From NCBI RefSeq assembly GCF_000723165.1, contig NZ_HG322949.1:5054783-5118782 (forward strand): DNA of 64,000 bases, given 5' to 3'. This DNA is from Janthinobacterium agaricidamnosum NBRC 102515 = DSM 9628 (GTDB lineage Bacteria > Pseudomonadota > Gammaproteobacteria > Burkholderiales > Burkholderiaceae_D). Below are positions 45,490-54,034 of this stretch, piece after piece. Within the stretch, counting starts at the first letter, position 1, and each line of letters opens with the position of its first letter. Below the pieces are notes generated by a model. The model worked only from the letters and a program-made list of their open reading frames with translations, did not search any database and was not told the DNA's origin. A program made the position numbers and the translations under genes.

Positions 45490-45764
45490 TGTCGCAGGCA
45501 GCTCATGCCGTGCCTGATATCAATGTCGGCCAAGAACTTGGCTTGGTGAACGATGTCAAGGAAGTGACTGGTACCGATCGCCTGAAATTTGCCCGTCAAA
45601 TCCTGTTTTATCTTTTCCTGACTTGTTTGCTGGTGTTCGGTGCTTACATACTCCAACCCGATAACAAAGGTACGGCGGAGATTTTTGAATTAGTGAAGGT
45701 GGGCGTGCTGCCCCTGGTGACCTTGGTCATCGGGTTTTACTTTCCAAATAGCAACAGCAAATAA
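45489..45764 (+). CDS. Two-TM membrane protein paired with RHH regulator
   Basis: 91 residues. A polar N-terminus (~35 residues; INVGQELGLVNDVKEVTGTDRLKF) is followed by two hydrophobic helices, RQILFYLFLTCLLVFGAYIL and VKVGVLPLVTLVIGFYF, joined by a short loop (QPDNKGTAEIFEL), and a very short tail. The ATG overlaps the RHH stop codon by one base, so the genes are coupled. I do not recognise a family. By form it could be a membrane effector of an RHH-controlled pair or a small channel subunit. Confidence 0.72.
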   Translation: MSQAAHAVPDINVGQELGLVNDVKEVTGTDRLKFARQILFYLFLTCLLVFGAYILQPDNKGTAEIFELVKVGVLPLVTLVIGFYFPNSNSK

Positions 45765-45843
45765 ATATCCCGAAGCGCCTCAAGAACGCACCGGGGTATC
45801 GTATCAAGCTTGCCATGTCGCCTCGATTGCAGCATCATGAGGC

Positions 45844-46290
45844 ATGAATCCATCTATTTTCCCCACGCTATTACGCCCCCTGTTGCGCGGTACTTGCGCG
45901 GCCCTGTCGCTGCTGTTGCTGGGCGCCTGCGGCAGTGCGCCCGCAGAGCCGGCAACGCCGGTACCGGAAGTTTCGAGCGCCCAATTGCTGCAGAAAATCC
46001 AGGACCAGGCGGCCAACACCGATTGCGATGGCCCCCAGCAATGCCATACCGTGGCGCTGGGCGCCAAGGCGTGCGGCGGACCGGATATGTACCTGGCCTG
46101 GTCGTCCAAAAACAATGACGGCAAAACGCTGCGCGAACTGGCGGCCCGCTACGCCGAGGCGAGCCGGCTGGCCAATCAGACTGGCGGCATGCTGTCGACT
46201 TGCGCTATCGTCAGCGACCCGGGCGCCACTTGCCAGGCCGGCCATTGCGTCTTGCTGAAAGCGGGACCGGGCGGCGTGCCGGCGGTGTAA
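45844..46290 (+). CDS. Hypothetical lipoprotein, Cys-rich
   Basis: 148 residues. The signal ends in LLLLGAC (lipobox). The mature part has six further Cys (TDCDGPQQCHTVALGAKACGG, STCAIVSDPGATCQAGHC) and a repeated GAKACGGPDMYLAWSSKNNDGKTL segment. These Cys could form three disulfides. It has no recognised family. It is convergent with the YbfB-type MFS gene. Confidence 0.75.
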   Translation: MNPSIFPTLLRPLLRGTCAALSLLLLGACGSAPAEPATPVPEVSSAQLLQKIQDQAANTDCDGPQQCHTVALGAKACGGPDMYLAWSSKNNDGKTLRELAARYAEASRLANQTGGMLSTCAIVSDPGATCQAGHCVLLKAGPGGVPAV

Positions 46291-46299
46291 TCGTGCGCA

Positions 46300-47520
46300 T
46301 CAACCATGGCGCTGCGTCTTGCTGCGCAAAAAAGCCAGCGCCATCTCGCTGAGCAAGGCCAGCGCCAGGCCCACTGCGGCAATCAGGAATAACAGACGGT
46401 AATTGCCGCCGCTGGCATTGAAAATCGCCGAATACGCATACCCGACCAGCGCCTGGGACGCGGCGAAGATGACCGTGATCCGGCTCCATCCCCGATTTTG
46501 CGCCGCCACGTCATGCGGCAACATGCCATGCATACGCGCCAGCATCAATGGCACTATGCCTGGCGGGAAAGAACCGATGATGATCGTCAAAGCGCCAATC
46601 AGTACATAATTGCTGGACAGATAAATACCGGCCAGCGCCAGCACTTGCACCAGCAACACCAGCCGCATGCCGTCGCGCGGGCCAAGCCGGTCGCCCAGCC
46701 AACCGTACGACAGCGGGCCGGCGATCGCGCCGACGCCATACACAATCCAGAACAGCGAAGCAAGGTGCGCGCCGGCGCCTAGCCCGCGCGCAATAAAGTC
46801 GACCAGGAACACCATTGTCGGCACCAGCCCGACCGCCATCAGCGCATATTGGAGGTACAAAATGGCGACCGATGGCGCAGCCCGGCCAGCCGTCCCGGCC
46901 GGCGGCTGGCCGGGCGCGGCAGCCGCCATGGGCCAGCCCGACCAACTGGCGGCCGTCAATAGCAGCGCCAATATCCCGAGTCCGATCCAGGTTGCCCGCA
47001 AACCCAGATTAAGCAATAGCGGCACCAGCGTGCCGGACGCGGCGATGCCGAGCCCCAGGCCGAAAAAAATCGCGCCGCTGGCCATGCCCCGGCGGGCCGG
47101 CGCAATATGCGGCAACAGCGTCGCCGCGACCAGCACCATGATCGAACCGCCGGCCACCCCGGACAAGAAGCGCCAGCCGAAAAACCAGCTGACCGATACC
47201 GGAAACGCGCATGCCAGGAAGGACGCGCAGACCAGCAGCATCATCAGGCGCAAGGTGTGGCGGTTCGACAGGCGCGCAGCGATGGGCCGGCCGAGCAGCG
47301 CGCCAACCAGATAACCGGCCAGGTTGGCGGCGCCCAGATACACCACGGCGGCGGCGGCAAACCAGTGCGCCTGGATCAGCGGCGGAATCAGCGGCGTGTA
47401 GGCAAAACGGGCCAGCCCGATACCGACCAGGCTGGCGCACAGCCCGGCGAAGACCGGATACCAGAACGAACTGGGGCTGGAAGAGGATGCAATTGGCGAA
47501 GCTTGGTCGGCAGACATCAT
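46300..47520 (-). CDS. YbfB/YjiJ family MFS transporter
   Basis: 406 residues with 12 membrane helices. It begins (from the double ATG) MSADQASPIASSSSPSSFWYPVFAGLCASLVGIGLARFAYTPLIPPLIQ, the YbfB/YjiJ signature G-I-G-L-A-R-F-x-Y-T-P-L-x-P. Conserved loops include NLAGYLVGALLGRPIAARLSNR and YGWLGDRLGPRDGM. The substrate is unknown. It is divergent from a TetR regulator, with two TetR-like palindromes in between, so it is probably the regulated target. Confidence 0.92.
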   Translation of the reverse strand: MMSADQASPIASSSSPSSFWYPVFAGLCASLVGIGLARFAYTPLIPPLIQAHWFAAAAVVYLGAANLAGYLVGALLGRPIAARLSNRHTLRLMMLLVCASFLACAFPVSVSWFFGWRFLSGVAGGSIMVLVAATLLPHIAPARRGMASGAIFFGLGLGIAASGTLVPLLLNLGLRATWIGLGILALLLTAASWSGWPMAAAAPGQPPAGTAGRAAPSVAILYLQYALMAVGLVPTMVFLVDFIARGLGAGAHLASLFWIVYGVGAIAGPLSYGWLGDRLGPRDGMRLVLLVQVLALAGIYLSSNYVLIGALTIIIGSFPPGIVPLMLARMHGMLPHDVAAQNRGWSRITVIFAASQALVGYAYSAIFNASGGNYRLLFLIAAVGLALALLSEMALAFLRSKTQRHG

Positions 47521-47594
47521 GGATACCTTGTAAGTCCGGCCCAACAGCCGGTCGTGAATGGATGACGGGTAGCCGGCACATTCTTGACACACCC

Positions 47595-47624
47595 GTCAAA
47601 TTTGACAGTGTAGTCAAACTTGAC
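47595..47624. promoter_or_regulatory. Two TetR-type palindromic operators
   Basis: GTCAAATTTGAC (47595-47606) is a perfect 12-bp palindrome; GTCAAACTTGAC (47613-47624) is the same site with a single central change. Centres are 18 bp apart, both within the MFS-TetR divergent intergenic region. They overlap TTGACA-like -35 elements on each strand, which suggests repression. Confidence 0.72.
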
Positions 47625-47680
47625 AGCTGTGACAAGAATAATTTACAGTGAGCCGTCTGCACCAACTACGGAGTAAAGAA

Positions 47681-48265
47681 ATGGCCGGAATACGTCAGTT
47701 CGACGAGGAAGCGGCGCTGGACAAGGCGCTGGCCCTGTTCTGGGCCCAGGGTTTTGAAGAAACCACGATGCCGCAATTGGCCGCCGCGACCGGCGTCCAG
47801 CGCGGTTCGCTGTATCACGCCTATCAAGGCAAGGAAACATTGTTCCTGCGCGTCTTCGAGGTTTACCGCGAGCGTTTCCTCGGCGGCATGCGGCAGGCGC
47901 TGAGCGCGCCCCGGCTACCGCAGGCATTGCAGGATTTCTTCGATTTCGCGATCGACTCGATGACCACCGGCTTGCCGACCCGCGGCTGCCTGTCGACCAA
48001 GACGGCGCTCGGCGGCGGCGATATCGACCAGCCGGTCCGGCAAGCGCTGCAAGCGATGCTCGACGGCCTGGAAAACATCCTGACCGAACGCCTGGAACAG
48101 CCGGAAGCAGGCGTATCGCTGACGCTGGCGCCGCGCGACGCGGCCAGAATGATCGTCACCTTCACCCGCGGTCTGGTGGTGATCGAACGCGTGTACCAGG
48201 ACAAGGCGCGCTTGCAGGCCAGTGCCGGGATGCTGGTCAAGTTGCTGTTGCCGACGGCTGAATGA
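47681..48265 (+). CDS. TetR family transcriptional regulator
   Basis: 194 residues from ATG 47681, preceded by CGGAGTAAAGAA. The N-terminal HTH is FDEEAALDKALALFWAQGFEETTMPQLAAATGVQRGSLYHAYQGKETLFLRVFEVYRERF. The C-terminal domain resembles the TetR_C_16/YezE-like group (PTRGCLSTKTALGGGD). It probably represses the divergent MFS gene and itself through the paired palindromes. Confidence 0.93.
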   Translation: MAGIRQFDEEAALDKALALFWAQGFEETTMPQLAAATGVQRGSLYHAYQGKETLFLRVFEVYRERFLGGMRQALSAPRLPQALQDFFDFAIDSMTTGLPTRGCLSTKTALGGGDIDQPVRQALQAMLDGLENILTERLEQPEAGVSLTLAPRDAARMIVTFTRGLVVIERVYQDKARLQASAGMLVKLLLPTAE

Positions 48266-48269
48266 AAAA

Positions 48270-48731
48270 TCAGCGCTGCAACGGCAGATAACTTTGCTTC
48301 AGCTGGCGCAGCACAAAGCTCGATTTGCTGTGGCGGATGCCTGGAATTTTATACAGCCGCTCGCGCAGCAGGCGTTCGTAGTCGCGCGTGTCGCTGACCG
48401 CGATGCGGAGATAATAATCGTAGTCGCCGGACACCAGGAACGCTTCCAGCACTTCCGGGATCATCGCCAGCGCGTGGCCGAATTCGAACAGGGCCTGGTC
48501 GGAATGGTCGTCCAGCGTCACTTGCACGATGACGGTATCGGCCAGCCCGACCTTGGCCGCGTTGACGCGCACCGTGTAGCCCTCGATGACGCCGTTTTCT
48601 TCCATGCGTTTGACGCGCGCCCAGCACGGCGACGAGGTCAGCCCGACCTTGGCGCTCAATTCATTGAGGCTGATGCGCGCGTCGAGTTGCAGCGCGGCCA
48701 GGATGGCAAGGTCGAATTTATCGAGTTTCAT
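48270..48731 (-). CDS. Lrp/AsnC family transcriptional regulator
   Basis: 153 residues from ATG 48731. [56 protein letters not shown] (ligand) domain: [44 protein letters not shown]. Length and motif fit a feast/famine regulator that responds to an amino acid. It is divergent from an acetolactate synthase gene, with a perfect 15-bp palindrome between. Confidence 0.94.
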   Translation of the reverse strand: MKLDKFDLAILAALQLDARISLNELSAKVGLTSSPCWARVKRMEENGVIEGYTVRVNAAKVGLADTVIVQVTLDDHSDQALFEFGHALAMIPEVLEAFLVSGDYDYYLRIAVSDTRDYERLLRERLYKIPGIRHSKSSFVLRQLKQSYLPLQR

Positions 48732-48751
48732 ATCGGACTTTGATTCTTTCG

Positions 48752-48766
48752 CAGCAAATTTTGCTG
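48752..48766. promoter_or_regulatory. 15-bp palindrome, likely Lrp/AsnC site
   Basis: CAGCAAATTTTGCTG (CAGCAAA, central T, TTTGCTG) is perfectly symmetric. It lies 21 bp upstream of the lrp-type start codon and 66 bp upstream of the acetolactate synthase start. The size and AT-rich centre fit Lrp/AsnC sites. Confidence 0.55.
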
Positions 48767-48831
48767 AATGTTGGCTTTTTAACGAGAAATATGGAAGCCT
48801 TTTCTCTGTATTATCCAACAAAATCGATGTC

Positions 48832-50595
48832 ATGAATACTACTGCCACCGCCACCGCCCCTGCCGCCTCCAGCGCCACACCGCCCGCCCCCTACGTCGCT
48901 CCGCGCAACGGCGCGGCAGTGCTGATCGAAACCTTGCTGGCGCTCGGCGTCGACACCGTGTTCGGCTATCCGGGCGGCGCCGTCCTGCCGCTGTACGACG
49001 CGCTGCACGCCGAACCGCGCTTGCGCCATGTGCTGGTGCGCCACGAACAGGCCGCCGTGCACGCCGCCGAAGGCTACGCGCGCACCACCGGCCGGCCCGG
49101 CGTGGTGTTCGTCACGTCCGGGCCCGGCATGAGCAATACCACCACCGGCTTGCTGGATGCGTTTTGCGATTCGATTTCAGTGATCTGCATCAGCGGCCAG
49201 GTCGCCACCGTATCGATCGGCACCGCCGCCTTCCAGGAGTGCGACGCGATCGGCATTTCGCGCCCGGTCACCAAGTGGAACCGCCAGATCCGCGACGCCG
49301 AAGAAGTCGGCCCGACCGTGCTGCAGGCTTACCGCATGGCGACCCAGGGACGGCCCGGCCCGGTCTTGATCGACTTCCCCAAGGATTTGCAATTGACCCC
49401 GGTACGGGCCGCGCCCTGCGTGCCGCAGCCGCTGCCGAATAGCTGGGCGACGATACGCTACGACCTGGTGCGGCAAGCCGCGCAATTGATCGCGGCGGCG
49501 CGCCGGCCGGTGTTTTACGGCGGCGGCGGCTTGATCAATTCCGGTCCGGCCTCGTGCGCCATCTTCCGCGAGCTGGTACGGGCCAGCCAGGCGCCGTGCA
49601 CGCTGACCTTGCTGGGCCTGGGCGCCTTCCCCGCGTCCGATCCGCAATTTGTCGGCATGCTGGGCATGCACGGCACGCTGGAAGCGAACCTGGCGATGCA
49701 CCATGCCGACCTGGTCATTTGCGTCGGCGCGCGTTTCGACGACCGCGTCACCGGCCGGCTGGACACCTTCTGCCCCGGCGCCAAGGTGATCCATGTCGAT
49801 ATCGATCCGGCCTCGATCAATAAAGTGGTCAAGGCCGACGTCGCCTTGCGCGGCGATTGCGGACAAATCCTGGTCGCGCTGCAACAGGCGATGACGGCGC
49901 CGGCCGACCTGGCGCCCTGGTGGGAACGCATCGCCACATGGCGCGCCAAACAATCGCTGGCTTTCGTCGACTCCCCGGAGCATATCGCGCCGCAAGCGCT
50001 GATGCAGCGCCTGAACGCCGCCATCAGCGGCCTCGACGCGATCGTCGCTACCGATGTCGGCCAGCACCAGATGTGGGCCGCACAGCACATGGCCATCGAA
50101 CAGCCGGGCCGCTGGCTGACCTCGGGCGGCGCCGGCACCATGGGTTACGGCTTGCCGGCCGCGATAGGCGCGCAAATCGGCCAGCCGGACAAGCTGGTGG
50201 TGTGCATCAGCGGCGACGCGTCGATCCTGATGAATATCCAGGAACTGGCGACCGCCACCCAGCACCGCACGCCGGTCAAGGTGGTGCTGTCGAATAACGG
50301 CTACATGGGCATGGTGCGCCAGTGGCAAGAGCTGATCCACGGCGGGCGCTACAGCCACAGCTACACCGAGGCGCTGCCGGATTTCGTCGCGCTGGCGCGC
50401 GCCTTCGGCTGGCAAGCCCGTTCCGTGAGCAAGCGCGAAGAGCTCGACGCGGCGCTGCGGGAATGTCTGCAAGCCGATGGCCCGTTCTTCCTGGACGTGC
50501 ACGTATTTGCCGAAGAAAACTGCTTCCCGATGATCGCACCGGGCGCGGGCCATCATCAGATGATGCTGGCCAAGGATGTGGCGTATCAAGAGTGA
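48832..50595 (+). CDS. Acetolactate synthase large subunit-like, stand-alone
   Basis: 587 residues from ATG 48832; the frame is open much further upstream but overlaps the divergent lrp gene. ThDP-enzyme motifs: [16 protein letters not shown], catalytic Glu in [18 protein letters not shown]/ThDP middle domain, [15 protein letters not shown], and the ThDP motif [44 protein letters not shown]. It matches biosynthetic IlvB-type enzymes. No ilvH-like regulatory subunit or ilvC follows. The Ala/Thr/Pro-rich leader of about 22 residues is extra. Divergent Lrp control is likely. Confidence 0.93.
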   Translation: MNTTATATAPAASSATPPAPYVAPRNGAAVLIETLLALGVDTVFGYPGGAVLPLYDALHAEPRLRHVLVRHEQAAVHAAEGYARTTGRPGVVFVTSGPGMSNTTTGLLDAFCDSISVICISGQVATVSIGTAAFQECDAIGISRPVTKWNRQIRDAEEVGPTVLQAYRMATQGRPGPVLIDFPKDLQLTPVRAAPCVPQPLPNSWATIRYDLVRQAAQLIAAARRPVFYGGGGLINSGPASCAIFRELVRASQAPCTLTLLGLGAFPASDPQFVGMLGMHGTLEANLAMHHADLVICVGARFDDRVTGRLDTFCPGAKVIHVDIDPASINKVVKADVALRGDCGQILVALQQAMTAPADLAPWWERIATWRAKQSLAFVDSPEHIAPQALMQRLNAAISGLDAIVATDVGQHQMWAAQHMAIEQPGRWLTSGGAGTMGYGLPAAIGAQIGQPDKLVVCISGDASILMNIQELATATQHRTPVKVVLSNNGYMGMVRQWQELIHGGRYSHSYTEALPDFVALARAFGWQARSVSKREELDAALRECLQADGPFFLDVHVFAEENCFPMIAPGAGHHQMMLAKDVAYQE

Positions 50596-50613
50596 CGGTA
50601 TCAAGAATAACGT

Positions 50614-51456
50614 TTACGACCAGATGCGGTAGACCCAGTAACTCTCATCCTGCTCGCTGGCCCTGATCAATTCGGTCGGCGTCAGGCCGGTGATTTCGCG
50701 GGTTTCGCGGCACAGGTGCGCCTGGTCGGCATAAGCGCTGCGGGCCGCGATCTCGGTCCACGCCACCTTGCCGCCGATGCTCTCGGTGCGCGATGCGAAG
50801 AACGCCTGTTCGGCGCGGCTCATGCGGCGCAGCGTGCGCATCGGCTGGCCGGCCCAGGCCTTGATGCGCCGCTCGATACTGCGCGCGCCATTGCCCAAGC
50901 CGCTGGCGGCCGCCTGTACGCCGAGCCGGCGCACCCAGTCCGCGACCCGGCCGCCATCGTCGCCGGTGCGCACGGCGGCCCACAACGGGTCGAGGAAATC
51001 CTCGATCAGGGCGACCCGCGCGGCATCGTCCGGTGCGGCGGCCACGGCCTGGAACATGGCCAGCCACGACGCATCGAAAACCTCTTCCGGCAGATAAAAT
51101 TGATCGAGCTGGGTCGAGATATCGATACCGGTCAGGCGGTGCAGCGCCGAGGGGAAAAACAGCAGAAAAAAACTGCGCACAGGACCGGGGTTGTAGCTGA
51201 CCATTGGCTTCGATTGCGGCCCGTTGTACAAGATCGCCGGCATCTTGATGTCCAGCCCCAGGCCCGGCGCCGCCACTTCCGACTCGCCCTGCAGCACCCA
51301 GCCGATGCCGCACAGCGGCGTGGCCGGAAAACGGTTCAGCCGCTGGCCCGGCGGCAGCAAGGGACTATCGATGGTGCTGCGTCCCAGATAGGCGCGCACG
51401 CAGGAAGCGAGCGACAGGCGCGGCGCGATCAAACGCGTGATGGGTAAACTCGGCAT
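50614..51456 (-). CDS. AraC-type transcriptional regulator
   Basis: 280 residues from ATG 51456. The N-terminal half is a DUF6597-like ligand domain (CVRAYLGRSTIDSPLLPPGQRLNRFPATPLCGIGWVLQGESE). The C-terminal HTH_18 region is ARSIERRIKAWAGQPMRTLRRMSRAEQAFF and AARSAYADQAHLCRETREITGLTPTELI. It is divergent from the cytochrome P450 gene, with 124 bp between the starts. Confidence 0.88.
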   Translation of the reverse strand: MPSLPITRLIAPRLSLASCVRAYLGRSTIDSPLLPPGQRLNRFPATPLCGIGWVLQGESEVAAPGLGLDIKMPAILYNGPQSKPMVSYNPGPVRSFFLLFFPSALHRLTGIDISTQLDQFYLPEEVFDASWLAMFQAVAAAPDDAARVALIEDFLDPLWAAVRTGDDGGRVADWVRRLGVQAAASGLGNGARSIERRIKAWAGQPMRTLRRMSRAEQAFFASRTESIGGKVAWTEIAARSAYADQAHLCRETREITGLTPTELIRASEQDESYWVYRIWS

Positions 51457-51580
51457 GCTCGAATCCCGTATGAAATTACAAACATTGTACCGAATGTCGG
51501 AAACGTTCAATACCGATAACATGCAGCGCTCTACAGTTGCCGGCATAGAGGTCAAACCACTTTGCCATCCGGAGATCGTC

Positions 51581-53011
51581 ATGCATACCGATACGCCCGA
51601 CACCACCGCTGACCAGCCCTTGCGCCGCATCAAGGACTTGCCGGGGCCGCGCCCGCTGCCCTTGATCGGCAACGGCCATCAAATCAAGCCGCAGCGCATC
51701 CACCAGCATGTCGAACGCTGGTCTCTCCAGTACGGCCCGCTGATGCGCATGTATTTCGGTGCGACGCCGATCCTGGTGGTGGCCGACCATGAAATGGTCG
51801 GTGCGGTGCTGCGCGACCGGCCCGACGGTTTCCGCCGGCCCAGCATCAGCGCGACAATTTCCAATGAAATGGGCGGCATCCCCGGCCTGTTCCTGGCCGA
51901 GGGCGCCGACTGGCGCAACCAGCGTCGGATGGTGATGGCCGGTTTTGCGCCGACCGCGATCAAGGCCTATTTCCCGGCACTGGTCGCGGTAGCGCTGCGC
52001 TTGCGGCGGCGCTGGCAAGCCGCCGCAAGCGCACGCAAGGCGATCGACCTGGAGTCGGACCTGAAGCGCTACACCGTCGATATCATCGCCGGGCTGGCCT
52101 TCGGCAGCGACGTCAACACGCTGGAATCGGGCGAGGACGTGATCCAGCGCCACCTGGACGACATCTTGCCGGCGGTGGCGCGGCGCAGCCTGGCGCTGGT
52201 GCCGTACTGGCGTTATGTGAAGCTGCCGGCGGACCGCCGCCTGGACCGCAGCGTGGCGGTGCTGCGGACGGCCGTGCAAGACCTGATCGGCCAAGCCCGC
52301 CAGCGCATGCTGGACAATCCGGCGCGGCGCGAGCGGCCGCCCAACCTGCTGGAAGCGATGATCGCCGCCGCCGACCAGAGCGGCAGCGGCGTGACCGACC
52401 TGAATGTGGCCGGCAATGTGACCAACATGCTGCTGGCCGGCGAAGACACCACCGCCAATACGATTTCGTGGATGATTTATCTGCTGCAGCGCCATCCGCA
52501 CACGCTGCAAAAGGCGCGCGACGAAGTACGCCGCAACGCGCCGGACGCGGCCCGCTTCACCATCGAGCAGCTCGACAGCCTGGACTATCTCGGCGCGTGC
52601 GCCAACGAAGCGATGCGGCTGAAGCCGGTGGCGCCGTACCTTCCGCTCGAAGCGCTGCGCGACACGGTGATCGGCGATGTCGCGGTGCCGGCCGGCACCA
52701 TGATCTGGTGCGTGCTGCGGCATGACAGTGTCGCCGAAAAACACTTCCCGGATCCGCTGCTGTTCGATCCGCAGCGCTGGCTGCAGGCCGACGGCAAGCC
52801 GAACAGCGACAAGCGCGTGACGATGCCGTTCGGCGCCGGTCTGCGCACCTGTCCGGGACGTTATCTGGCGCTGTTGGAAATCAAGATCGCGATGGCCATG
52901 CTGCTCGGCTCTTTCGACATCGCCGGCGTCGATACGCCGGACGGCAAGGAAGCGCAAGAGTTGATGGGTTTTGTCATGTCGCCGGTCGGATTGTCGCTGC
53001 GGCTGGAGTGA
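51581..53011 (+). CDS. Cytochrome P450
   Basis: 476 residues from ATG 51581, with CCGGAGATCGTC upstream. The oxygen-binding I-helix is MLLAGEDTTANTISWM. The K-helix ExxR is in ANEAMRLKPVAPYLP. The heme-Cys loop is MPFGAGLRTCPGRYLALLEIKIAM. It has no transmembrane anchor, so it is soluble class I. The N-terminus, with PGPRPLPLIGNGHQI, looks more like fatty-acid-type P450s than typical bacterial ones. Redox partners are not encoded nearby. The divergent AraC regulator suggests substrate induction. Confidence 0.95.
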   Translation: MHTDTPDTTADQPLRRIKDLPGPRPLPLIGNGHQIKPQRIHQHVERWSLQYGPLMRMYFGATPILVVADHEMVGAVLRDRPDGFRRPSISATISNEMGGIPGLFLAEGADWRNQRRMVMAGFAPTAIKAYFPALVAVALRLRRRWQAAASARKAIDLESDLKRYTVDIIAGLAFGSDVNTLESGEDVIQRHLDDILPAVARRSLALVPYWRYVKLPADRRLDRSVAVLRTAVQDLIGQARQRMLDNPARRERPPNLLEAMIAAADQSGSGVTDLNVAGNVTNMLLAGEDTTANTISWMIYLLQRHPHTLQKARDEVRRNAPDAARFTIEQLDSLDYLGACANEAMRLKPVAPYLPLEALRDTVIGDVAVPAGTMIWCVLRHDSVAEKHFPDPLLFDPQRWLQADGKPNSDKRVTMPFGAGLRTCPGRYLALLEIKIAMAMLLGSFDIAGVDTPDGKEAQELMGFVMSPVGLSLRLE

Positions 53012-53077
53012 AGTGATACCATGGCGCATGCGCCGCGCTCTGGTGTCGCGGCGCCACTTCTGCCAACGTGAACTGAC

Positions 53078-53566
53078 ATGACTATTCAACTTGAATCCCC
53101 CGACCAGGCCGACGTGATCGACTTGATCGATGCCCTGCACGCCTACCAGCTGACCTTGTATCCGCCGGAATCGATGTACTCGCTCGACCTGGACGCGCTG
53201 ATGGAGCCGAACGTGCTGTTCGCCGTCGCGCGCGACCAGGCCGGCCTGGCCATCGCTTGCGGTGCGCTGGTGCTGACGCCGGCATTCGGCGAAATCAAGA
53301 GCATGTACGTGCGGCCTGAACACCGCGGCCAGGGATGGGCGCGCAAGATCCTGATCCTGCTGGAAAACCAGGCCGTCGCCAGGGGCTGCCAGCAGATCAA
53401 CCTGGAAACCGGCCATGAACAGCCGGAAGCGATCGCACTGTACAGCAGCCTTGGCTACCGCCGGCGCGGTCCATTCGGCGATTATGACGACGATCCGCTG
53501 AGCTTCTTCATGCACAAATGGGTAGGCGCACAAGAAATCCAGCAGCAGCAGCAGCAGCAGCAGTAA
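53078..53566 (+). CDS. GNAT family N-acetyltransferase with poly-Gln tail
   Basis: 162 residues. Acetyl-CoA site: MYVRPEHRGQGWARKILILLENQAVARG, with the later NLETGHEQPEAIALYSSLGYRRRGPFGDYDDDPLSFFMHK. This fits a YafP/PhnO-like GNAT. The C-terminus ends with QQQQQQQQ encoded by eight CAG codons (53540-53563) directly before the stop. The substrate (amine or amino acid) is not predictable. mazG-like gene follows 11 bp later. Confidence 0.9.
   Translation: MTIQLESPDQADVIDLIDALHAYQLTLYPPESMYSLDLDALMEPNVLFAVARDQAGLAIACGALVLTPAFGEIKSMYVRPEHRGQGWARKILILLENQAVARGCQQINLETGHEQPEAIALYSSLGYRRRGPFGDYDDDPLSFFMHKWVGAQEIQQQQQQQQ
53540..53563 (+). repeat. (CAG)8 trinucleotide repeat in GNAT gene
   Basis: Eight perfect CAG units encode the terminal Gln residues of the acetyltransferase. 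Copy-number change would alter the tail length without frameshift. Confidence 0.92.
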
Positions 53567-53577
53567 CCGGAGGGGAG

Positions 53578-53925
53578 ATGGACAGCCTGATCGAATTACG
53601 CGACCTGATCCGCCAGTTTTCCAGCGAGCGCGACTGGCAGCAATTCCATACGCCGAAAAACCTGGCGATGGCGCTGTCGGTCGAAGTCGCCGAACTGGTC
53701 GAGCATTACCAGTGGCTGCCGACCGGCGCCGAGCATGAACTCGATGAACAAAAACGCACCGGCATCCGGCATGAAATCGCCGACGTGCTGGTGTACCTGA
53801 TCCAGCTGGCCGACAAGAACCAGGTCGACTTGCGCAGCGCGGTGCTGGAAAAGATGGAGCTGAACCGCACCAAATATCCGCTCGAACCAGTGCGCGGCGA
53901 CGCCCGCAAATATAATCAGTACTGA
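53578..53925 (+). CDS. MazG-like nucleotide pyrophosphohydrolase
   Basis: 115 residues from ATG 53578, with CCGGAGGGGAG upstream. The all-alpha NTP-PPase motif E-x-x-E-x(n)-E-x-x-D appears as LSVEVAELVEHYQW and RHEIADVLVYLIQLADKNQVDL. A C-terminal KMELNRTKYPLEPVRGDARKYNQY is typical of the dCTPase/RS21-C6-like group. It probably hydrolyses damaged or excess dNTPs. It follows the GNAT gene at 11 bp, so cotranscription is likely. Confidence 0.92.
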   Translation: MDSLIELRDLIRQFSSERDWQQFHTPKNLAMALSVEVAELVEHYQWLPTGAEHELDEQKRTGIRHEIADVLVYLIQLADKNQVDLRSAVLEKMELNRTKYPLEPVRGDARKYNQY

Positions 53926-53940
53926 TCGGCCTCACGGCCC

Positions 53941-53997
53941 AGCCGCCGTATCGTATCGCACGGTCCAGCCGCCGTATCGTATCGCACGGTCCAGCCG
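53941..53997. repeat. 26-bp tandem direct repeat, 2.2 copies
   Basis: The unit AGCCGCCGTATCGTATCGCA + CGGTCC occurs at 53941-53966 and 53967-53992, followed by a 5-bp partial copy. It lies in the gap between the mazG-like gene and the next ORF. Confidence 0.85.
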
Positions 53998-54034
53998 TGC
54001 GAGGCGCAAAACGGCATCGGTATAAGATTGCCGC

